NCBI RefSeq assembly: GCF_012275445.1
Contig: NZ_JAAZQK010000020.1
Coordinates: 1 to 44,464 of the forward strand
From: Rhizobacter sp. SG703
Lineage (GTDB): Bacteria; Pseudomonadota; Gammaproteobacteria; Burkholderiales; Burkholderiaceae_C
Reading direction: 5' to 3'
Length of the DNA stretch: 44,464 bases
The position numbers were made by a program, and so were the translations under genes. A model generated the notes under the pieces. The model worked only from the letters and a program-made list of their open reading frames with translations, was not told the DNA's origin and did no database searches. Shown in pieces: positions 8,676-20,771 of this stretch; position 1 is the stretch's first letter, and each line of letters starts with the position of its first letter.

Positions 8676-9057
8676 GCAAACCCCTTTTGTTTTGTCCAGC
8701 CGACAGGCCGGGTTGCGGCGATCTCTCAAGGGCAGATGGGGATCGACCATACCAATTCAATACAAGAGGTCCGAAAGGACCGCACGAATGACAGTTTGGG
8801 TGGCCGCCAGACCGCACTTTACATCAGTGGTTACCCCGCTGTTGCAGGCCTCGGACGCTATTGCAATCGCGTGAAATTGGTAGCATAGTGGCCTCTAGTG
8901 GTAGCTTACTGGTACTAGAACTGGCATCAAAAGCGTCACGGTTCTCGGGGGAAGGAGCTGCAGTCCACTTCCCAGGTGGTCTGCAGATGAGGTCCCAGGT
9001 TTCCTAACAGGCCGAATCAGTTTCGGCGGCCCATTAACCCAGGCAACAGAGGCAGAC
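8676..9057. promoter_or_regulatory. divergent control region between GntR gene and TonB receptor
   Basis: These 382 bases contain no gene. They hold ATACCAATT at 8749-8757, ATTGGTA at 8876-8882, two AGTGGTAGC/ACTGGTACTAG blocks at about 8896-8918 and the CTGGTACTAGAACTGG element at 8909-8924. The same motifs occur before the GlcNAc kinase. The remaining 130 bases before the receptor start are an apparently long leader ending in AGAGG just upstream of ATG 9058. Confidence 0.6.
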
Positions 9058-11856
9058 ATGAAAGCTAAAAGGACTCCCATCGCATCGGCGGTCGCGCTTG
9101 CATTGATGAGCGCGTTCACCGCGGCCCATGCGCAGGATGCGGCCGCGCCCGCGGCGGCTGCATCGGCACCGCAGCCCGCGCAGGCTGCATCGGCACCGGC
9201 AGCGACCGAGAAGCCGGCCGAGGCGGCAACCCCGGCGAAGGGGGCCCAGAACCTGGAGGCGGTGATCGTCACCGGCATTCGCGGCTCGCTGCAGCAATCG
9301 CTGAACAAGAAGCGCAATGCCGACTCGGTGGTGGACGTCATCACGTCCGAGGACATCGGCAAGATGCCCGACAAGAACGTGGCCGATTCTCTGCAGCGCG
9401 TGCCGGGCGTCAACATCAGCTCGGCCGGCGCCGGTGAAGGTGGCTTCGACGAGGCCGACCGCGTGAGCCTGCGGGGCACCAACCCCAGCCTGACGCAGAC
9501 GATGATCAACGGCCACATGGTCGGTTCCGGCGACTGGTTCGTGCTGAACCAGGTCGGCACGGTGGGTCGCAGCGTCAGCTACTCGCTGCTGCCTTCCGAA
9601 CTGGTCGACACCGTCGTCATCAACAAGAGCTCGCGTGCCGACCTGGTCGAAGGCGGCGTGGCCGGCACGGTCGACATCCAGACCCGCAAGCCGTTGGACT
9701 TCAAGAAACAGGTGACACTGGAGGCCACGGTGGGTGCGGTGTATGCCGACCTGCCCGAGAAGACCGATCCGCAGCTGAGTGCGATGTTCAACTGGCAGAA
9801 CGATGCCAAGACTTTCGGCGTGCTGGTGCAGGGCTTCTCCGAGAAGCGCCACCTGCGCCGTGACGGACAGGAAATGCTGGGCTATACGCAGATCGCGCCC
9901 AACAGCACGATCGCGCAATCGAATCCCGACCTGGCCGGTGTCTGGTACCCGAACGCCATCGGTTCCGCGCTGTTCGAGCAGGAGCGCAAGCGCACCGGCG
10001 GACTGATCGATGTCCAGATCAAGCCGACGAACGACCTGACGCTGGACCTCAGCGCGTTCAAGTCGCACATGGAAGCGACCAACTTCAACCGGAATTTCTT
10101 GGTCTGGCCGAAGAACATCCTCAACGCCGGTGCGGGCCAGGCGCCGTTGCCGGGATATGTCGTCCAGAACAACACGCTGGTGTCCGCGAGCTTCGCGCCG
10201 GGCGCGCAAGCGGGCATCGTCGACCAGATCTATCGTCCGGGCGCCAATGCGGACAGCACGTTCTACAACCTCGACGGCAAGCTGCAGGTCAATGACAGGT
10301 TCGCTGTTTCGGGCAAGCTCGGTACCTCGAAGGGCAAAGGCGAAACGCCGAAGCAGGCCGTCTACGAAGCAGACGTCAAGGGGACCGGTGCGAGCTACAC
10401 CTTGCATGGCCTGGGTTCGCCTGCCGACGCAGCCTTGATCGGCGGCGACCCGTCGAACTACAACGCGCCCGGCACGGGATTGGACTGGGTCTTCGGCGCG
10501 AGCCCGGCCTCGACGCTCGACAAGGAGAACTGGGGTCAACTCGACGGCGAATACGCGCTCGACGCGGGCATCTTCACGACGCTGAAGTTCGGTGTTCGGG
10601 TTGCGGAACACAAGCGCGAATCCAACCAGACCGGACAAGGCCCTGCCGCCGGCGCGTTCGATGCCGCCAACCAGCCCGCCTGGAACGGCACGACCTATCC
10701 GGGCGACTTCGGCTCGGGCCTGGGCGGCGGTGTCTTCCCGCGGAATCCGTGGCAGCTCGACCCGGCCATCCTCGAGGCCTGGAGCGACAAGTACTCCAAC
10801 CGTGACCCGGTGCTGCGTCGCAACTGGGCCGGCGAGTTCTCGCTGAAGGAAAAGAATTCGGCGGCCTATGTGATGAGCTCGTTCGAAGGAACGGGTTGGG
10901 GCGGCAACGTCGGCGTGCGCATCGTTCGCACCGGCGAACGCGTGCTCAACAACTTCGCGATCAAGGCCGGCGGCGTGGGCGAAGACTGCGAGGTCCTGCA
11001 TGCTTGCTCGGTCCCGGGTGCCATCACGACATCGGCGTTCGGTCCGTTCTACCAGAAGGAGATCGCCAACGACTACACCGATGTCCTGCCCAGCCTGAAC
11101 CTGCGCTACGACCTGTCGAAGGACCTGGTGAGCCGTTTCGGCATCGCCAAGACCATGGCTCGGCCGGACTACAGCGCACTGGGCGGCTCAGTGAGCCTGG
11201 ACGACCTGAACCACACCGGCAGCGGTGGCAACCCGAACCTGGAGCCGATCCGCTCGACCAACGTCGACGCCAGCCTGGAGTGGTACTTCGCACCGCGCTC
11301 GCTGCTGTCGGCCGGGCTGTTCTACATGGATCTCACGAACTATGTGGGCTACGGGACGACGGACGCTGCGTTCGTGAACATCAAGACGGGCGCTTCGGAG
11401 ATCTACAGGGTCACCTCGCCGCTCAACAGCAGCGGCAGCGTGAAGGGCATCGAGCTGGCATATCAGCAGCCTGTCGGTGCGGGCTTCGGCTTCATCACGA
11501 ACTACACGTACGCCGATGCCAAGGAAAGTGGCGGCGGGCCGTTGGTGGGAGCGTCGAAGAACACCTACAACGTCTCCGGCTACTTCGAGAACGACTCGTT
11601 CAACGCCCGGGTGAACTACAGCTTCCGCTCGAAGTTCTACAACGGCCTGGACCGCAGCACTGCGCAGTACCAGGACGACACCGACAACGTGTCGGCATCG
11701 ATCGGCTACAAGGTCAGCGACAACCTGACGATCACGCTCGATGGCATGAACCTGAACAACCCGAAGCTGAAGTACTACGCCAACAACCCGGACCAGCCGA
11801 CCGCGTTCTACGTCAACGGCCGGCAGTACTACCTGTCGCTGCGCTTGAAGATGTAA
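9058..11856 (+). CDS. TonB-dependent outer-membrane receptor, carbohydrate type
   Basis: A 932-residue outer-membrane receptor of the TonB-Xanthomonas/Caulobacter class, used by oligotrophs to import oligosaccharides. A signal peptide ends near AAHAQD (about residue 25). A low-complexity Ala/Pro segment follows, then the plug from about residue 65 (AVIVTGIRGSLQQSLNKK, DVITSEDIGKMPDKNVADSLQRVPGV) and a long beta barrel (DVLPSLNLRYD, SNLEP-type strands, C-terminal YYLSLRLKM). The plug wording is typical of chitin- or glucan-linked receptors. The neighbouring GlcNAc, GH16 and GH55 genes suggest uptake of chito- or glucan oligosaccharides; the actual ligand is inferred. A canonical terminator follows, so it is monocistronic. 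Confidence 0.9.
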   Translation: MKAKRTPIASAVALALMSAFTAAHAQDAAAPAAAASAPQPAQAASAPAATEKPAEAATPAKGAQNLEAVIVTGIRGSLQQSLNKKRNADSVVDVITSEDIGKMPDKNVADSLQRVPGVNISSAGAGEGGFDEADRVSLRGTNPSLTQTMINGHMVGSGDWFVLNQVGTVGRSVSYSLLPSELVDTVVINKSSRADLVEGGVAGTVDIQTRKPLDFKKQVTLEATVGAVYADLPEKTDPQLSAMFNWQNDAKTFGVLVQGFSEKRHLRRDGQEMLGYTQIAPNSTIAQSNPDLAGVWYPNAIGSALFEQERKRTGGLIDVQIKPTNDLTLDLSAFKSHMEATNFNRNFLVWPKNILNAGAGQAPLPGYVVQNNTLVSASFAPGAQAGIVDQIYRPGANADSTFYNLDGKLQVNDRFAVSGKLGTSKGKGETPKQAVYEADVKGTGASYTLHGLGSPADAALIGGDPSNYNAPGTGLDWVFGASPASTLDKENWGQLDGEYALDAGIFTTLKFGVRVAEHKRESNQTGQGPAAGAFDAANQPAWNGTTYPGDFGSGLGGGVFPRNPWQLDPAILEAWSDKYSNRDPVLRRNWAGEFSLKEKNSAAYVMSSFEGTGWGGNVGVRIVRTGERVLNNFAIKAGGVGEDCEVLHACSVPGAITTSAFGPFYQKEIANDYTDVLPSLNLRYDLSKDLVSRFGIAKTMARPDYSALGGSVSLDDLNHTGSGGNPNLEPIRSTNVDASLEWYFAPRSLLSAGLFYMDLTNYVGYGTTDAAFVNIKTGASEIYRVTSPLNSSGSVKGIELAYQQPVGAGFGFITNYTYADAKESGGGPLVGASKNTYNVSGYFENDSFNARVNYSFRSKFYNGLDRSTAQYQDDTDNVSASIGYKVSDNLTITLDGMNLNNPKLKYYANNPDQPTAFYVNGRQYYLSLRLKM

Positions 11857-11912
11857 TTGCAGGGGACGTCGAGAACAGCACCGGCCCTGCGAGGGGACCG
11901 GTGATGGGGATC

Positions 11913-11944
11913 AAGGGTGAGGCTGCGGCCTCACCCTTTTTTTT
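11913..11944 (+). terminator. intrinsic terminator after the TonB receptor
   Basis: An 11-bp perfect stem (AAGGGTGAGGC / GCCTCACCCTT) with a TGCG loop runs into a T-run, 57 bases after the receptor stop. This is a classical Rho-independent terminator. Confidence 0.92.
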
Positions 11945-11988
11945 GAAGGCATCTCTTTTGTGAAGACATCTCTACGGAGGGAACACAC

Positions 11989-12495
11989 ATGAAAGCCATC
12001 ATCCCTGCCTTGGGCGCGCTCATGCTGACCGCGTGTGCGAGCAGGTACGAGCCGCCCCAGGACCCTGCCACGACGGTTGCGCTCACCTTCATCAACCGCG
12101 GTCCGGCGGCAGGAACCTACATCCGCCCGTCGCCGCAGGCCTGCAGTACCACCAGCGATGCCGGCTTCGTCGGACCGGTCGGGCAGGTGCACCTTGCCTT
12201 GAGCCAACCCCTCGAGCGTTCGACCCGCGTCAGGCATTCGGTGCCCATCACCGTGACGATGGGTTGGTGGGCCGACAGCAAGCCCGTTCGGGAGTGCGGC
12301 GAGAAACTGACCTTCACGCCAAAATCCGGCCGCGACTACGAGGTCGAGTTCATCTCCTCGCCGGAGATGCTGACGGGCTCTCGGGCACCGACCGCGTGCT
12401 GGGTCGAAGTTCGCGAACGGTCGCAAGCGGGCGCGCCATTCGTGAAGCTGGGCGACGAGGTTGTCCGCACCCGCGACAAGCTCTGCATCCGTTGA
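11989..12495 (+). CDS. small lipoprotein of unknown function
   Basis: A 168-residue protein with a short signal sequence ending LTAC, so Cys16 is the predicted lipid anchor. The mature part is hydrophilic with several cysteines (QACSTTS, VRECGEK, TACWVEV, KLCIR) that could form disulfides in the periplasm. GGAGGGAACACAC precedes the ATG, a strong ribosome site. I do not recognise a characterised family. It stands alone between the receptor terminator and the GH55 gene and may have its own promoter. Confidence 0.75.
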   Translation: MKAIIPALGALMLTACASRYEPPQDPATTVALTFINRGPAAGTYIRPSPQACSTTSDAGFVGPVGQVHLALSQPLERSTRVRHSVPITVTMGWWADSKPVRECGEKLTFTPKSGRDYEVEFISSPEMLTGSRAPTACWVEVRERSQAGAPFVKLGDEVVRTRDKLCIR

Positions 12496-12585
12496 GAACG
12501 GCGTGCTTACACCCCGCCACATCCCCGCACCGTTGTTTCGGGTTTCCCTCTATCGCGAACTGTCCCATCTGCATTAATCTCGTGC

Positions 12586-12603
12586 CTTGGAATCGGTTCC
12601 AAG
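12586..12603. promoter_or_regulatory. LacI-family-type operator before the GH55-like gene
   Basis: CTTGGAATCGGTTCCAAG is an 18-bp palindrome with one mismatch and a central CG, the form recognised by LacI-family repressors. It lies 135 bases before the glucanase start. No lacI gene is in the window, so the repressor would be encoded elsewhere. Confidence 0.55.
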
Positions 12604-12737
12604 TGGCCTGAAGAGCAACTACAGCCGTCAAATCCCGCCGCAAACATCCACCGCACCGGTTCCTCATGCGGCGGGCGCAGCCTCTGCGCCCGTGCCTTTC
12701 GCCAGCCCCGCCGGGCCGGCCTTTGACGGAGATAGAC

Positions 12738-15102
12738 ATGTTGACTTCAACAGGGATGCACCACGTCCCCCGCCCGCGCGCGTCCCGCGCCGGAGCGTGG
12801 GTGACGCTCTTCTTGTGGGCCTGCGCCGCGGTGCTCGCGGCCATCGCCCTTCCGGCCCGCGCGGCCGACTACACCCAGGGCGTCGCCGTCTCGGGCAGCA
12901 CCGCGACGATCTGGTTCAAGTCCAGCGTCAGCACCACCTGGGTCGACGCGCACTACACCGTCAACGGTGGCGGCCAGCTGAACGTCCGCATGACCTACTC
13001 CAGCGCCAACGCGCGCTGGGAGCAGGCCGTCGGCAACGCGTCGCAGGGCACCGTGCTCGGCTATTCGTTCACCTACAACAACGGCAACCCGGCCTATGAC
13101 ACGCCGGCGTTCAGCTACACCGTCGGCGGCAGCACGCCGCCGGTCGACCCGGTGCCGACCGGCATCGCCTGCTTCTACGAGAACGCCAACTACGCCGGCG
13201 CGGTGACCTGCGCCGATGCCGACAGCAGCTGGGTCGGCGGCACGTGGAACGACCGCTTCTCGTCGGTGAAGGTGCGTGCCGGCTACAAGGTGCAGCTCTT
13301 CAACGACATCAACTACGGTGGCGGCTCGGTCACGCTGACCGGCGACACGCCGAACCTCGGCACCGTCGGCTTCAACGACCTGGCCTCGTCGTTCAAGATC
13401 ACGACCAACGGCAGCACGCTGCCGACCTCGGACACGCCGGACTTCGGCCCGAACGTCTCGATCTTCGAGCCGTCGACGCCCATCGACACCATCCGCAACA
13501 AGGTCAACAGCGCGTTCGACTCGATGAACAAGAGCTCGACCGCCCAGTTCGGCGGCCAGCGCTTCACGTTCCTCTTCAAGCCGGGCACCTACAACGACCT
13601 GTGGATCAACCTGGGCTTCTACACGACCGTGGCCGGCCTCGGCCAGAACCCGGACGACGTGCGCTTCGAGAACGGCGCGCTCAACGTCGACAGCGGCTGG
13701 AACCTCGGCGACGAGAAGAACGCGACGCAGAACTTCTGGCGCTCCGCCGAGAACCTGTCGATCGTGCCGAACGGCGGCACCAACCGCTGGGCCGTCTCGC
13801 AGGCCGCACCGATGCGCCGCATCCACGTGCTGGGCAACATGACGCTGGGCCCGTCCAACATGGACGGCGGCCAGGGCTATGCCAGCGGCGGCTACATCGC
13901 CGACAGCAAGGTCGACGGCCAGATCAGCTCCGGCTCGCAGCAGCAGTGGTACACGCGTGACAGCAACCTCGGCAGCTGGACCGGCGGTGTCTGGAACATG
14001 GTGTTCTCCGGCGTGCCGGGCGGCCCGGCCGCGACGACCTTCCCGCAGCCGGTCTACACCGTGCTCGGCACGACGCCGTTCTCGCGCGACAAGCCCTACC
14101 TGTACATCGACGGCGCCGGCAAGTACCGCGTGTTCGTGCCGTCGCTGCGCACCAATGCGTCCGGCGCGAGCTGGGCCAACGGCGCGACCGCGGGCACCTC
14201 GATCCCGATGAGCCAGTTCTACGTCGCCAAGCCGTCCGACAGCGCCGCGACGCTGAACCAGGCACTGGCACAAGGCCTGAACCTGTTCTTCACGCCGGGC
14301 ACCTACCAGCTCAACGACACGATCCGCATCACGCGGGCCAACACCGTGGTGCTGGGCCTGGGCTTCCCGGCGCTGGTGCCGGTGGGCGGGGTGGTGCCGA
14401 TGAGCGTGGCCGACGTCGACGGCGTCAAGGTCGCCGGCCTGCTGTTCGATGCCGGCACCGTGAACAGCCCCTCGCTGCTGACGGTCGGCCCGACGGGCGC
14501 CGCGAACAACCACGCGGCCAACCCGATCAGCATCCACGACATCTTCTTCCGCATCGGCGGCGCGGTGTCGGGCAAGGCGACCAACAGCCTGGTCGTCAAC
14601 AGCCACAACGCGATCGTCGACCACATCTGGGCCTGGCGTGCCGACCACGGCATCGCCGCGACCGGCTGGGGCATCAACACCGCCGACACCGGCGTGGTCG
14701 TGAACGGCAACGACGTGCTGGCCACCGGCCTGTTCGTCGAGCACTACCAGAAGTACGAAGTGATCTGGAACGGCCAGAACGGCAAGACGATCTTCTTCCA
14801 GAACGAGTTCCCGTACGACCCGCCGAACCAGGCCACCTGGCGCAGCGACGCGCTGGGCTACGCCGCCTACAAGGTGGCCGACTCGGTGACGACGCACGAG
14901 CTGTGGGGCGGCGGCGCGTACTGCTTCTTCAACATCAACCCGCAGATCCACGCCGGTCGCGGCTTCGAAGTGCCGGCCACGCCGGGCGTCAAGCTGCACA
15001 GCGTGCTGACGGTCTCGCTGGGCGGCGTCGGCGTGATCGACCACGTGGTCAACAACACCGGCGCGGCGGCACAGGGCGTGTCGACGATCCCGGTCAACGT
15101 GA

Positions 15103-15116
<14 letters not shown>
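12738..15116 (+). CDS. secreted modular beta-1,3-glucanase: CBM56, beta/gamma-crystallin, GH55-like
   Basis: A 792-residue exported protein. A long signal peptide ends at ARA (residue 42). Residues about 43-130 resemble CBM56, a beta-1,3-glucan-binding module (WFKSSVSTTWVDAHYTVNGG). Residues about 140-215 resemble a beta/gamma-crystallin or I36-inhibitor repeat (ACFYENANYAG, VQLFNDINYGG). Residues about 225-792 resemble the two-lobed beta-helix of GH55 exo-beta-1,3-glucanases such as the Streptomyces enzymes once labelled coagulation factor 5/8 proteins (LLFKPGTY-like, KPYLYIDGAGKYRVFVP, NTADTGVVVNG, VEHYQKYEVIWNG, FFQNEFPYD). E668 and E690 are candidate catalytic acids. GGAG lies before ATG 12738. 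The GH55 call is from recalled family resemblance and needs a profile search. Confidence 0.72.
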
Positions 15117-17667
<2,551 letters not shown>

Positions 17668-17683
17668 TCGCAGGAGACCTCGC

Positions 17684-18118
17684 ATGCGAATCACCCAAGG
17701 CAGCTTCTCGTTCCTGCCCGACCTGAGCGACGCGCAGATCGCCGCCCAGGTCGAGTACGCGCTCGGCCGGGGCTGGGCCATCGGCATCGAGACCACCGAC
17801 GACCCGCATCCGCGCAACACCTTCTGGGAGATGTTCGGCAACCCGATGTTCGACGTGTCCGATGCGGCCGGCGTGATGCTGGAGCTGCGCCAGTGCCGAA
17901 AGACCTTCCCCGATCACTACATCCGGCTGACCGCGTTCGATTCGACGCACGGCACCGAATCGGTGGTGCTGTCGTTCATCGTCCACCGGCCGGCGCTGGA
18001 GCCGGGCTTCCGGCTGGTCCGCACCGAAGTCGCGGGACGAAGCTTGCAGTACAGCCTCGAAAGCTATGCCGTGCAGCGCGCGCCGGAAGGCGAGCGGTAC
18101 GGAATGCGCCAGGAGTGA
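17684..18118 (+). CDS. cbbS: RuBisCO small subunit, red type
   Basis: A 144-residue small subunit that caps the L8 core of form I RuBisCO. It opens with [17 protein letters not shown] and carries the family block [16 protein letters not shown]. The C-terminal extension after VLSFIVHRP (about 40 residues) is the beta-hairpin extension of red-type small subunits. AGGAGA precedes the ATG, 16 bases after cbbL, so the two are co-transcribed. Confidence 0.97.
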   Translation: MRITQGSFSFLPDLSDAQIAAQVEYALGRGWAIGIETTDDPHPRNTFWEMFGNPMFDVSDAAGVMLELRQCRKTFPDHYIRLTAFDSTHGTESVVLSFIVHRPALEPGFRLVRTEVAGRSLQYSLESYAVQRAPEGERYGMRQE

Positions 18119-18125
18119 CCGCGCC

Positions 18126-19025
18126 GTGGACGAAGACCGCGACAGTCTGTGCCAGCCGCCCGGCGAGATGCCGCAGGCATCGGCCGTGCGCGCGCTGCTC
18201 GACCAGCTCGACGCCGAGCTGGTCGGCCTCGCGCCGGTGAAGGGCCGCCTGCGCGACATCGCCGCGCTGCTGCTGATCGACCAGCTGCGCGCCGAGCAGG
18301 GGCTGCAGTCGCAGCCGCCGTCGCTGCACATGTGCTTCACCGGCAACCCGGGCACCGGCAAGACCACCGTCGCGCTGCGCATGGCCGAGCTGCTGCGCCA
18401 GCTCGGCTGCGTGCGCAAGGGCCACCTGGTGGCGGTGACGCGCGACGACCTGGTCGGCCAGTTCATCGGCCACACCGCCCCGAAGACCCGCGAGGTGCTG
18501 AAGAAGGCGATGGGCGGCGTGCTCTTCATCGACGAGGCCTACTACCTCTACAAGCCGGAGAACGAGCGCGACTACGGCCAGGAGTCGATCGAGATCCTGC
18601 TGCAGGTGATGGAGAACCACCGCGACGACCTGGTGGTGATCCTCGCCGGCTACAAGGACCGCATGGACGGCTTTTTCGCCAGCAACCCCGGCATGGCCTC
18701 GCGCATCGCTCACCACATCGACTTCCCGGACTACGGCGAGGCCGAGCTGATGCGCATCGCGCAGTTGATGCTGGCCCGCTTGAACTACCGCTTCGATGCC
18801 GGTGCCGAACCGGCCTTCGCCCGCTACCTGAGCTTGCGCCGGCAGCAGCCGCACTTCGCGAACGCGCGCTCGATCCGCAATGCGCTCGACCGCATCCGGC
18901 TGCGCCAGGCGACGCGGCTGTTCGCGGCCGACCGCCGGCTGACGCGCGAGCAGCTGTGCACGCTGCAGGCCGAAGACGTGCTCGCGAGCCGGGTGTTCGC
19001 CGCCACCCCCGCCGAGGCGCACTGA
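18126..19025 (+). CDS. cbbX: RuBisCO activase CbbX (AAA+)
   Basis: A 299-residue AAA+ ATPase that frees inhibited red-type RuBisCO by pulling the large-subunit C terminus. Walker A is GNPGTGKTT (73-81), Walker B LFIDEA (133-138), and the pore-loop region is [10 protein letters not shown] (111-120). Start GTG 18126 is seven bases after cbbS and has AGGAG upstream; an ATG at 18066 would overlap cbbS and add 20 unrelated residues. Its presence matches the red-type cbbL/cbbS pair. Confidence 0.95.
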   Translation: MDEDRDSLCQPPGEMPQASAVRALLDQLDAELVGLAPVKGRLRDIAALLLIDQLRAEQGLQSQPPSLHMCFTGNPGTGKTTVALRMAELLRQLGCVRKGHLVAVTRDDLVGQFIGHTAPKTREVLKKAMGGVLFIDEAYYLYKPENERDYGQESIEILLQVMENHRDDLVVILAGYKDRMDGFFASNPGMASRIAHHIDFPDYGEAELMRIAQLMLARLNYRFDAGAEPAFARYLSLRRQQPHFANARSIRNALDRIRLRQATRLFAADRRLTREQLCTLQAEDVLASRVFAATPAEAH

Positions 19026-19026
19026 G

Positions 19027-19785
19027 ATGAGCATCGAAGCCTTGATCCTCGATGTCGACGGCACGCTGGCCGACACCGAAGAAGCGCACCGCATCGCGTT
19101 CAACCGCGTGTTCGAGCAGCACCGGCTCGGCTGGTGCTGGAGCCGCGCCGAGTACCGGCAGCTGCTGGAGATCGCCGGCGGCAAGGAGCGCCTCGCCGCC
19201 TACATCGATTCGCTGCCGGTCGGCCCGGCCCAACGGCAGCGCCTGCTGGGGCGCGTGCCCGAGCTGCATGCCGACAAGACGCGCTGCTACGGCGAGGTGG
19301 TCGGCGACGGCGGCGTGGCGCTGCGCGACGGCGTCGAGCGCCTGCTGAACGAGGCGGTGGCCGAAGGCTGCCGGCTCGCGATCGCGAGCACCACCACCGC
19401 GGCCAACATCCACGCGCTGCTCGGCGCGACGCTGGGCCCGCGCGGGCTCGACCTGTTCGCGGTGATCGCCTGCGGCGACCAGGTGCGCGCCAAGAAGCCG
19501 TCGCCCGACATCTACCGGCTCGCGCTCGACACGCTGGGGCTGCCGCCCGAGCAGGCGCTGGCGGTCGAGGACTCGGCGCACGGCCTGCGCGCCGCGACGG
19601 CCGCCGGCCTGTGGACGCTGGTGACGCCGACCTTCTGGACGCAGGGCGGAGACTTCCGCGCCGCCGGCCTGGTGCTGCCGCGCCTGGGCGGCCCCGACCA
19701 GCCGTTGCCCGGCGAGCCCGGCGGCGTGCTGCGCCGGCGCGCCTGGCTCGGCTTCGACGAACTGGTTCGCATCGCACGCGGCTGA
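19027..19785 (+). CDS. cbbY: CbbY-type HAD phosphatase (xylulose-1,5-bisphosphatase)
   Basis: A 252-residue HAD-superfamily phosphatase. CbbY enzymes hydrolyse xylulose-1,5-bisphosphate, an inhibitory misfire product of RuBisCO. The nucleophile motif is LDVDGTLADTEE (D9, D11), motif II is ASTTT, and motif III/IV are KKPSPDIY and AVEDSAHG. It begins one base after the cbbX stop. The cbb location and the N-terminal sequence favour CbbY over a generic phosphoglycolate phosphatase. Confidence 0.9.
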   Translation: MSIEALILDVDGTLADTEEAHRIAFNRVFEQHRLGWCWSRAEYRQLLEIAGGKERLAAYIDSLPVGPAQRQRLLGRVPELHADKTRCYGEVVGDGGVALRDGVERLLNEAVAEGCRLAIASTTTAANIHALLGATLGPRGLDLFAVIACGDQVRAKKPSPDIYRLALDTLGLPPEQALAVEDSAHGLRAATAAGLWTLVTPTFWTQGGDFRAAGLVLPRLGGPDQPLPGEPGGVLRRRAWLGFDELVRIARG

Positions 19786-19802
19786 CGCCGCAGGAGACCG
19801 CC

Positions 19803-20762
19803 ATGCTCAGCAAGGGACGATCGACGCTGACCCAGTTCCTGATCGAGGAACGACGCCGCCATCCGGACGCCACCGGCGAGCTGAATGCACTGGTCACCGA
19901 GCTGTCGCTGGCCTGCAAGACCATCGCGCGCAAGGTGGCGTACGGCGCGCTCGGCGGCGTGCTGGACGGCCTGCTGAACCGCGGCGCGCCGGCGTCGCCG
20001 CGCGGCCGCTACCTGCTGCTGTTCGAGCCGCTCGACGATGCGGCGAACGTCGAGGTCAACGTCGCGGTCGGCAGCATCTTCTCGGTGCTGCGCGCCGTGA
20101 CGCCGGAGCAGGACGCGCAGCCGCACGACTTCCTGCAGCCCGGCACGCGGCAGGTCTGCGCCGGCTACGCGATCTACGGCCCGTCGACGATGCTGGTGCT
20201 GACGCTGGGCCGCGGCACGCACGCGTTCACGCTCGATCCGCTGCTCGGGGAATGGGTGCTGAGCCATCCCGAGCTGCGCATTCCGGAGAAGACCTGCGAG
20301 TTCGCGATCAACGCGTCGAACAGCCGCTTCTGGGAGCCGGCGGTCAAGCGCTACGTCGACGAATGCCTTGCCGGTCAGGCCGGCACGCGCGGGGCCGACT
20401 TCAGCATGCGCTGGATCGCGTCGCTGGTGGCCGAGACGCACCGCATCCTGATGCGCGGCGGCGTCTTCCTGTACCCGCGCTGCCCCCGCGACGGCCAGGG
20501 CCCGTCGCGTGCCGGCCCGCTGCGCCTGCTGCAGGACGCGAACCCGATCGCGTTCCTGGTCGAGCAGGCCGGCGGCGGCGCGAGCACCGGTCGCACGCGC
20601 CTGATGGAGGTGCTGCCCGAGTCGCTGCAGCAGCGCATCGGCTTCGTGTTCGGTTCGCGCCATGAGGTGGCCCGCATCGAGACCTACCACCGCGACGAAC
20701 CGGCGGTGATCTACGACTCGCCGCTGTTCGGCAAGCGTGGCCTGTTCGCCGCCACCGCCTGA
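19803..20762 (+). CDS. cbbF: degenerate class I fructose-1,6-bisphosphatase, CbbF
   Basis: A 319-residue protein clearly related to CbbF along most of its length (LTQFLIEERRR, KVAYGALGG, EFAINASNSRFW, MRWIASLVAETHRILMRGG). Compared from memory with other CbbF/Fbp proteins, about 48 residues are absent between GALGG and PRGRY, including the GEIQKKLD and GMASEE blocks that hold metal-binding glutamates. The DPLDGSSN metal/phosphate motif reads EPLDDAAN (75-82), and the conserved LYEANP reads LQDANP (243-248). The frame is intact and lacks stops, so it is a maintained protein, but catalysis is doubtful. Another FBPase, GlpX or a PPi-dependent PFK would then do the job. AGGAG precedes ATG 19803. 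Confidence 0.88.
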   Translation: MLSKGRSTLTQFLIEERRRHPDATGELNALVTELSLACKTIARKVAYGALGGVLDGLLNRGAPASPRGRYLLLFEPLDDAANVEVNVAVGSIFSVLRAVTPEQDAQPHDFLQPGTRQVCAGYAIYGPSTMLVLTLGRGTHAFTLDPLLGEWVLSHPELRIPEKTCEFAINASNSRFWEPAVKRYVDECLAGQAGTRGADFSMRWIASLVAETHRILMRGGVFLYPRCPRDGQGPSRAGPLRLLQDANPIAFLVEQAGGGASTGRTRLMEVLPESLQQRIGFVFGSRHEVARIETYHRDEPAVIYDSPLFGKRGLFAATA

Positions 20763-20771
20763 GGGACTGCG

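Noticed and set aside
9034-11001. Long minus-strand frame opposite the TonB receptor
   Set aside because: The composition is that of an antisense reading and the plus strand encodes a complete receptor.
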